From assembly GCA_036971475.1 (NCBI GenBank), contig JBAIZL010000003.1:56643342-56707341 (forward strand): a stretch of DNA of 64,000 bases. The letters are read 5' to 3'. This DNA is from Prosapia bicincta (taxonomy: Eukaryota > Arthropoda > Insecta > Hemiptera > Cercopidae). Below, one piece after another: positions 56,189 through 64,000 of the stretch (positions within the stretch are counted from its first letter, which is position 1; each line of letters begins with the position of its first letter). The notes below the pieces were generated by a model that was not told the origin of the DNA, did no database searches, and worked only from the letters and a program-made list of their open reading frames with translations. A program made the translations under genes and the position numbers.

Positions 56189-57437
56189 GCACCTCCCTGC
56201 CTGGAAAACCAGCTGACCCATTAAAACCTCCAGAAAACCTGCAAAGGAATAACATTTTTCGTGTTACGAACAAAAGAATAGGTGAACATAATCGTTGATA
56301 CAAAGACAGCAACAGAGCATCAGACACAAACATAACTCTCAACACATTATAATAACACTTTTACACCAACAACCAGTTTTATCTACGCACAGTAAACACT
56401 ATAAACTTCGTACTTAATGTAAACTAATTAAGACTTAAGCAAATGACTTGAATAAGTCATTCTTCGACTTTGATCTTTGCGTTTAGTTTTTAAAATGATT
56501 TGACTTTACCGTAACATTTAGTTTTATAATTATTATTTCTTTAGTATTGTTACATTTTATTTGAATATTTTTATAATTAATTTTTTTTTACTATGTATTA
56601 AATTTTGGGCTTTTAAGCCATCAAACAGCATTTTTGCTGAGCAGACACACATGCATACGCACACGCACACCGACACCCACACGCGCACACACAGCCACAC
56701 GCACACGCGCACACATGCACACTAAACCATTTGGGATAAGAGAAAATTTAGTTTATAACTCGTTTTATTTCCTGGTTACAGTGTGTTACAGCAGACATTC
56801 GCAGCATGTAAATACGTTACATTTGTTATTAAATTGCTAACGTCCAGGCCTATTGGTTAAATGTGTGTGTAAAGGTTGTACTAATTGGCTATGACTGCCT
56901 TAAGCATAAAGCTTTGGGATATAGGCCCTTGGGGAAACCTGCAAAGGAATAACATTGTTTGTGTTACAAAATACATTTGGTTTTGAAGGACCATTAAATG
57001 TGAAAAGCAGTATTTAACACGAGTGTAGGACATTTCCCAAAACCCCTTTAAAAAAGTGTATAAAAATTAGGAAAAAATCACAAACCTAAAACTATGTATT
57101 TAGATGTAAAACAGAAAAGAACACTACAGTGGGTTTTATTGGAAATGCTTGCGTAATGTGTTACATTCTACATTTATTTGTGTGTAATATTTAGGAAACG
57201 AAATAAATATTAAAATCTTGCTTTTGTATAATTCAAGGCTTATTAAAGGGAAAATTTGTAATTAAAAAATCTAAAGTAAAACATTTAATACCAACATCCG
57301 ATAAAATCTTATGGAAAACAGAAAAACGTTTATCTTTATAAGTAATTTTATTTTAGGCACTAACCATAAAAGTGACCCTCACATAGTGTAATACTAGTTA
57401 TAGATGGAAACAAATAATGTTGTTATTGCATTTGCAG

Positions 57438-57522
57438 ACTATTGGTGAGCCATGCAGAGGATGCCCCACCCCCCACCTCTAGGAGATCCCCGGAGCCTCC
57501 CCGCACCGTAAACTGCAAGAAG
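57438..57522 (+). other. Exon-like cassette 1, copy in PLE-a C
   Basis: TTTGCAG precedes and GTGAGTTG follows. A deletion removes the lysine-rich middle; the frame begins VSHAEDAPPPTSRRSPEPPR. Confidence 0.4.
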
Positions 57523-58429
57523 GTGAGTTGATGTGTTGGTTATGTTTGCTGTAATGTACGAATAGTTGTGAGGATGAAAATAATAAGATGAAACAAGCAA
57601 AATGAAAATAATCCAAGAAACCTTGTATAAAGTCTAGCAAAAATTAAATCCATTTACGTCAGGTTTATGCTATTATTAAACATATAATAATTTGGATACA
57701 CACCTAGATAAAATTACCATTTTTCTAGCGACAAATCTAAACTCCAGGAACAATGATTTTTTCCATGGAAACAATAATGTAACCTTAACGCGTGATACCA
57801 GGCAACTATACATCAGACATTATTAATATCTTTACACGAAAATATTGTTATATTTTTACAATAAATAAATTTATATTATTTTCCCAATTTCCCGACTATA
57901 TGTTTTGATTGATTCTATAGATGTGTTTTATTTGTTAAGTTTTTAAAATATTTTATATCCTAAAATGCTTAAATATTTACAAGTAAAGTTTGTTGTATGG
58001 GTTTTATTTAATGACCTATATAAACAATAATTGAACATAATCGTTAATACTTTGCAATTAGTACTCGGAGAAACCGTCCAATACACCAAAGCACATACAC
58101 ACAGACAGCAACAGAGCATCAGACACAAACATAACTCTGACGCAAAACAACACTTTTACACCCACCTACGCACAGTAACCTCCATAAACATCGAATTTAA
58201 TATAAACTAATTAAGACTTAAACAAATTACTTGAATAAGGCTCTCACCCCAAAAATACAACTACAAACAAAGGTTTGGACACAGAGACAGCAATACAAAG
58301 TACGGAATCCATCCGCAATGAATACATTGGATAAGGCATTGAATATAAAATGTTCATCATAAACATATTAAACACTAAAACAAGCACAACTAATAAACAC
58401 ACATCCCTTAAATCCATCATACACATCAC

Positions 58430-58946
58430 GATCAACTGACCTCAATATTTTTAACAGATAAAGGCACTTCTATAGTAATAATGCGCCAACAAGACGTTGA
58501 CAATAAAGTAAATAAATACATGACAAAAACAACATAACCGAACTCCCTTTAGTCCCTATAAAAAATATCAAACACAAATTAAAAACCACTTGAGCAAATG
58601 CTCCGAAATCATGAAACCAGAACAAGAGAAACCTTACAAACAAAACACATCCTGCATTAACAAACCACACGCAGCACCTTTACATAATCTAGCCAAATAC
58701 ACGAACGTTAAGAACTACACATCCATACACAATGGCATTGGCCTGATCCACAAAATTAAAGCCATCTATGTACCAAACAACTCCACCATAGCGTCATTCG
58801 ACATAAAAAACCTAAACACCAACGTACCCATTAAACAAACACTTCAAACACTAGAAAACTTACTGACAACAAAAAAAACTCCACAAAAACCCACCCTAGA
58901 AATCATAACACTCACCAAACTCGTAACACAAATTCTATACGCATAA
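58430..58946 (+). pseudogene. Penelope RT fragment, PLE-a C
   Basis: Longest open part 58,590-58,946: SKCSEIMKPEQEKPYKQNTS, HNLAKYTNVKNYTSIHNGIG, LIHKIKAIYVPNNSTIASFD, then IKNLNTNVPIKQTLQTLENL. SFDIKNLNTNVPI is PLE RT motif A with the catalytic aspartate. The frame lacks an ATG and the rest of RT and nuclease is deleted. It is preceded, after a frameshift, by RQQDVDNKVNKY (58,480-58,520). Confidence 0.8.
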
Positions 58947-59111
58947 CGAAGGCCGGCCAATGGGATTCTCCGTCTCAGGTACCTAGCGAAATATTCCCCA
59001 ACCTCTTCGAATAACAATACGTTCTGTAGAACAACAAACATACAGACAAAATAATATACTACCATAGATATGTAGACATTTTACTTTTAAACAACGGCCA
59101 CAAACGTTGCC

Positions 59112-59155
59112 TAACACTGATGAAGGTGACATCGTCGCCGAAACTAGTCTGTTTG
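59112..59155 (+). ncRNA. Hammerhead ribozyme motif, PLE-a copy C
   Basis: Stem I AACA (59,113-59,116) with TGTT (59,150-59,153); CTGATGA 59,117-59,123; extra A 59,124; stem II GGTGAC (59,125-59,130) with GTCGCC (59,134-59,139), three-base loop; GAA 59,140-59,142; palindrome ACTAGT 59,143-59,148; cleavage base C 59,149. Compared with copy A, stem II gains a G-C pair and the cleavage base is the more favourable C. Confidence 0.8.
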
Positions 59156-59690
59156 TTTTAATAAACTAATGCGTAGTAAGACTTAGAGAAAACTGTTTAA
59201 TTTTACCGTTGTGAATTCTTCTTACTAGCTGAGCTGCTAATTAACTTAATACTAAACCTCACATCTACCCTCAAACTATAAGACAATAATAAAATTAATT
59301 AATATCTTATTAATAAAAATAAAGTAATAAGGACATACAAGATTGCAGATGTGCAACTCCAATTTGACTGCGATTGGCTGTAGAATAATCCAAATTTGTT
59401 ATTTATTATTTCCTATAACTTCTCAATAACGACAATTATTAGAATAAGCAGAAATTATTTAATTCGTAGAATAACCATTTCTCTTCCTCCAAGGCTAGAG
59501 CAATATCTCTCTGTCGTCACCTAAATCTATGTCTTCCGGTATATTTCGCAAGAATAATGCGAGTAAATAGTATTGCGGGCTAAATGATGATTCTAGTACA
59601 TATTTCCGTTCGATTAAGTTATACGTACTCCAAAAATATTATTTCAAGGTCACTCTAACCAAGTAGCAGAGTCAGTTTAACCGTGTAAAA

Positions 59691-60921
59691 TATTTGTGCG
59701 GGTTTGAAAAAACTATTTAGTTAAAATTATGGATGTATTTGTACGCTTTTAAATCTTATATTTATCTTATAATTATTGATAATCCACATTGAATCGCGAG
59801 TAATAATTTATTAATTTCCTTTTATAATGGCATCATGTGTGAGGTATAACTATTACAAACTGATGCCATCAAGGGATAATAACATCATTGCCTTGAAACG
59901 ATTTTGAATCGATAAATTTTATAATTGTAAGTCAGTGTGTATTATGAATGGATTATTACCATCACTTCATAACATCGCCTAAAATACACTAAAACAATGT
60001 AAATACATTGGGAACTGTGGAAGATGTAGATTCACGCCTGTAACAAGGACTTCTTCGTATTGTAATTGTGTCCTGGATAAGGTCCAGAGTGTAGAGGTAG
60101 CACCAAGCTGAAGGCCACACTTGGGACAAGCGCGAGAAATAGCAGTCGCCGAATGTATCCACCCGAGAAGCAATAGTACAGGTGAATTTGTTTACAGCCT
60201 TCAGGTGCGTTAGGTTACCATGGGAACTAAGTCCGAAGTAAACATAAGGGAAACTCGTAGCTCATAAGTACCCGCTTGCGCATCGGCAACACTACATATT
60301 TAGACATATCTGAGGAGCTACGTAATACAATCTACATGAACTACTTGAAGTGGTCTCGGCATTAAATTCATTTCTAACCTCTGAGGTGTCCTTTAGTTCC
60401 TAGTTTTTAAAAGTATCCCAATGGTTTACCAAACTTTGAACATAAGTTTTTATATTTGTGCAATAATACTTTCTTTTTATTTGTTCATATGTATCCTGAA
60501 GCCCACAATGGTCAATGTAAGGATCCTACATGCTAACTTTTTAATATTACTTGAATTTCCTCTTCTCCTGTTACACCTATTTATTTTGTTCTACATTTAA
60601 CTAACCATAGTTGCGAAATTGTAAACATATATGGCAAATCTTGAGTGGATGAATAAAAATTATTTTAATAACGATTGAAAATTTGAACACGATACATACA
60701 AGGAGAGTGAGAACTAATAGAAGGAATTTAAGGGAACAAAAGCAAAATAACCCCACATTTTAAGTCTGACAAAGAAAATTACTAAATAATTCTAAGCTTC
60801 ACATATAGCAAGGTGCACACTATCATGAAGGCCTAAGTCATGTTACTAACTATATAACTTCCCTCATGCCGGAGACGGTGACAATATTAAGAACAATAAA
60901 AGTAACTTGTATATTTTACAG
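59691..60921. other. Duplicated segment, then unremarkable DNA
   Basis: 59,691-59,980 pairs with 46,600-46,960. A short plus-strand stretch from 60,000 reads CKYIGNCGRCRFTPVTRTSS then YCNCVLDKVQSVEVAPS and stop, cysteine-rich but without a start codon or clear splice acceptor. Otherwise nothing recognised. Confidence 0.4.
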
Positions 60922-61025
60922 AACCAGCCCAAGAACTCGGCAGATAGTGGGGATGAACTTTGCGTCTTGGATAACACACCATCTTCCTTCGGGTACTCCA
61001 AGGGATGAGTTGTCAAGGCTTTAGG
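60922..61025 (+). other. Candidate terminal coding exon of a host gene
   Basis: Acceptor TATATTTTACAG (ends 60,921) and donor GTAAGT (61,026). In phase 0 the block reads NQPKNSADSGDELCVLDNTP then SSFGYSKG and TGA at 61,006-61,008; the final bases would be 3'UTR before a 3'UTR intron. Composition is polar, as in a disordered protein tail, and GC is well above the flanks. Not seen elsewhere in the window, which favours a unique host exon. Gene identity unknown. Confidence 0.4.
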
Positions 61026-61029
61026 GTAA

Positions 61030-63056
61030 GTTGCTATCTGTCTCTTTACTTTTATACAACTTTACACTGCTTCCTTCTTTTGTTTATAAACATCTTCAGT
61101 GGAAGTGATTCTTAGACTAAATTTTTTAGACTTTAGGTTTGAACCAACACATTTAACTATTATTCAGTACAAACTATTGCGGCTTTTAGACATTCTAACT
61201 AAACCAAATTACTGCGGATAATATCAAAACATTACAGTAATTAAGAATTATGACACCCCGGAACCCTCCAAATACGCGTGTAAAGAGAAGGGTGCCCTTC
61301 CTAAGGGTTGCATCCTTGAATGTGCAAGTTTGCTGATTTTATTTGTATTATGCACAACTGTGACAAACTACTTAGCCCGTAGTTATTGGCGTTATTGTTT
61401 TTATAAATCTTGTCTTCAATAGAATTTGGTAACTCTGCATAGCAGCATAGAGTTTCTGCAAAATTATTTCTTGTTTTGTAATATATTACATTAAATGATT
61501 TTTTAAAAGAACTTCATATTGTTTGTAAGTAGGGAAATGGATTTCAGAATTATTATTTCATTCATTATATCGCTGTAGTTGCCCCTAACTTAACCAAAAC
61601 CACATTGATGTATTTAATTCGTAGATTAAACTAATTCCCACCACTTCAAAGTGAGTGCAGTATCTTTCAGTTTTCACATAAATCTTCAAACAAATTCCTC
61701 GTCATACAGTTCTAGAAGTTAATCTGGCCAACAATGGATCAGCTGTTTTATTCACTAATGTTGTGATAATTTAAGGTCATATTTTCCAACTCACAAATAA
61801 TTGTAAACGAACGTGAGTGCGATGTATGTTTGTTGTAATATAACTGGGAATTATTCAGAACTGTTGATATTTAAGTGAGTAAATTTAATGTTGCATTATT
61901 TGTTTAAATTGCTGCATAAATTTAACTTTAGATTCTTTAAAACTGAATGTAAGTTTCTTGTAATTACAACGAAGTTTTAATTTAGTAATGACAGACACTA
62001 ATTAGTAACTCATGTAGGCCTAACCCTAAACAGCTAAACAAAAATGTAAGATATTTATTAACGTGGCCGTATAGGCTATATATTTTTATAACTTTAATTT
62101 GGTTACAATTTATTGTTATGAATAAAGTTTGGTAACTGTGCAGAATGTAGGATATTTGCTTTTAATTGATTCCTTAGTTTGTAAATTCTGCAAATTAAAG
62201 AATTTTTAAATAAAGATTTGTAAAAAACTATTGTAAAGTTGTGTTTAACGTTTGAAAGGATTGCCTTTTACTTATTATAATGGGTTACAAATAATTAGGT
62301 TAGGCCTGTATTTTAATCTGCAACATCCTACAATAACTCTGCAGTTATTGGCCTTTAATTCTAACCGTCTTATTTATACTTAAACATACATTTCTAGGGG
62401 AGACGTACCTCCCTATACAATACATGTTATTTGGCAGTTATGTTGGTCCCATTATCTCAGAAAATGCTAAAGATATCACAATGACATTTTTACCAGTTAT
62501 TCTATATTTAGGTAATTGCGTTTAAACCCTGTTATTTTAAATTTAGTTCCCTAAATACTATATAAAATGTAACTTTTTTAAATGTGTATATTTCTAATGT
62601 AAATTTTAGGCTATATGATCTTTTAAATAACTTTCTGTAAGCATTGTTTATGAAATTAGCAAGGATTCTGTATATATATATGTATATTATAGGCCTAATA
62701 TGTAAAAATGTGACTTGGCTTAGTCATGCTGTCTGTGGGTTAATGGGGCATTTAGGTCAAAAATATAGATTTTTGGTAAATTGGAAGTGGAAACAAAGGT
62801 GCTTGCATACAGGTTTATTTATGTTCAAAACAATCCAGTTTCATAATTTAATTCTTGCTTCTTTTCTGCATCAAATACTTTTTTTCCCCGTCCCGGAAAG
62901 TTATGTGGCTCTTTATTGGTCTAGTCTGTTTGCAATTTCGGCTTGTATTCCCCTTGTAAGCCTAATGTCAGTTAAATGCAGAATGTTTAAACGGTTCAAG
63001 CCTGTTCTAAGTACAAGGCTCTGTAACGCTGCAATCCTTCCCCTGTTGCCTTCACT
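61030..63056. other. Mostly AT-rich; one longer open frame
   Basis: 61,560-61,990 weakly resembles 39,960-40,170. A plus-strand frame 62,644-63,159 (171 codons) runs into the first tandem unit; the minus strand has a competing coding-like stretch around 62,925-63,055 (LQSLVLRTGLNRLNILHLTD). Neither has a recognised domain. Confidence 0.35.
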
Positions 63057-64000
63057 GAAGGTATTAACAGCATCTAAGGCTCCACTTTGTAAGGTTTGGA
63101 AGCCAACAAAGTCTGACAGAGTAAAAGCTCTCAGTGACGGTTTGAGTGTATCAGTGTAAACATTCTCTGAACAAGTTAGACTTTGGTAATTCCTGGTAAA
63201 GAGGCTTAATTACAACTATTACAGCATCTAGGGCTCCACATTGTGAGGTATGGAAGGCAATAAAGTATGACAGAGTAAAAGTTCTTAGTGACGGTTCGAG
63301 TGTATCCGCTTTAACATTCTCTGAGGAAGTAAGGCTTTGGTAATTCCTGGTAAAGAGGCTTAATTACAACTATTACAGCATCTAAGGCTCCACTTTGTAA
63401 GGTTTGGAAGCCAACAAAGTCTGACAGAGTAAAAGCTCTCAGTGACGGTTCGAGTGTATCCGCTTTAACATTCTCTGAGGAAGTAAGGCTTTGGTAATTC
63501 CTGGTAAAGAGGCTTAATTACAACTATTACAGCATCTAAGGCTCCACTTTGTAAGGTTTGGAAGCCAACAAAGTCTGACAGAGTAAAAGCTCTCAGTGAC
63601 GGTTTGAGTGTATCAGTGTAAACATTCTCTGAACAAGTTAGACTTTGGTAATTCCTGGTAAAGAGGCTTAATTACAACTATTACAGCATCTAGGGCTCCA
63701 CATTGTGAGGTATGGAAGGCAATAAAGTATGACAGAGTAAAAGCTCTTAGTGACGGTTCGAGTGTATCCGCTTTAACATTCTCTGAGGAAGTAAGGCTTT
63801 GGTAATTCCTGGTAAAGAGGCTTAATTACAACTATTACAGCATCTAGGGCTCCACATTGTGAGGTATGGAAGGCAATAAAGTATGACAGAGTAAAAGTTC
63901 TTAGTGACGGTTCGAGTGTATCCGCTTTAACATTCTCTGAGGAAGTAAGGCTTTGGTAATTCCTGGTAAAGAGGCTTAATTACAACTATTACAGCATCTA
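63057..64000. repeat. 154-bp tandem repeat array running off the window
   Basis: The block TACAACTATTACAGCATCTA recurs at 63,211, 63,365, 63,519, 63,673, 63,827 and 63,981, a strict 154-bp period. Two monomer types alternate, differing at many fixed positions (AAGCCAACAAAGTCTG versus AAGGCAATAAAGTATG; GTATCAGTGTAAAC versus GTATCCGCTTTAAC). Unit three is a hybrid: first half of one type, second half of the other. The left edge is diverged; the right edge is outside the window. Confidence 0.95.

Larger units (their letters stand above)
55440..59690 (+). mobile_element. PLE-a copy C with flanking repeated segments
   Basis: 55,440-55,910 resembles 45,080-45,590; 56,275-56,455 repeats an internal part of the element (compare 1,812-2,030), so part of the element precedes its own left portion as in a tandem or partly permuted copy; 56,455-59,180 is collinear with copy A; 59,165-59,690 matches the downstream segment at 2,790-3,300. 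Confidence 0.7.

Noticed and set aside
60000..60110. Cysteine-rich micro-ORF CKYIGNCGRCRF
   Set aside because: No start codon, no convincing splice acceptor and only about 37 codons; kept only as a remark.
62644..63159. 171-codon plus-strand frame as a real gene
   Set aside because: No recognisable domain, hydrophobic and low-complexity composition, it runs into the tandem array where frames shift every unit, and the opposite strand looks equally coding.

Overview
This window is eukaryotic, AT-rich and gene-poor. It is most likely from an arthropod, probably an insect, judging by the transposons: a mariner with DD34D spacing, an IS630/Tc1-like DDE_3 transposase, a ZMYM1-like hAT, an RNase H-bearing I/R1-group LINE and many Penelope-like elements (PLEs). 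I found no prokaryotic gene layout, no tRNA or rRNA, and no complete conserved host gene. What remains of host coding sequence is a handful of short exon-like blocks with good splice borders.

Layout. 1-3.3 kb: PLE family 'a', copy A (family letters here are mine). 3.3-9.5 kb: a duplicated segment, a perfect palindromic PLE insertion (6.44-6.72 kb), a mariner relic and a LINE RNase H relic. 9.57-11.24 kb: a 1.7 kb fold-back PLE with a GIY-YIG fragment in each arm. 11.2-18 kb: more PLE relics and candidate exons. 18.25-19.17 kb: a three-exon candidate gene for a small secreted cysteine peptide. 20-23.7 kb: PLE families 'b', 'd' and 'e', reverse-strand coding. 23.75-32.27 kb: PLE-a copy B, split by a 5'-truncated LINE (24,552-27,394) and by a hAT (29,333-31,925). 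32.27-35.7 kb: a shortened second copy of 13.4-21.2 kb. 35.7-40.2 kb: dispersed repeats and exon-like blocks. 40.64-43.47 kb: a 41-bp minisatellite grown inside a PLE-d terminus. 43.5-52 kb: duplicated segments, CA-rich DNA, PLE-b and a Jockey-type LINE relic. 52.4-53.9 kb: a possible terminal coding exon and a DDE_3 transposase relic. 55.4-59.7 kb: PLE-a copy C. 60-63 kb: sparse, with one good exon candidate. 63.06-64 kb: a 154-bp tandem array that runs off the window.

Main result. The PLE termini carry hammerhead-ribozyme motifs. In at least four PLE families I can pair stem I, the CUGANGA core, stem II, the GAAA core, a very short self-complementary stem III and a non-G cleavage base. In each family the motif has the orientation of the element's coding strand where that can be judged. 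Hammerheads in PLEs are established knowledge; the number of families in one locus, the fold-back derivatives with target duplications, and a minisatellite built from half of a hammerhead are what deserve follow-up. Possible systems beyond transposons are the cysteine-peptide gene at 18.25 kb and a set of repeated exon-like cassettes with conserved splice borders.
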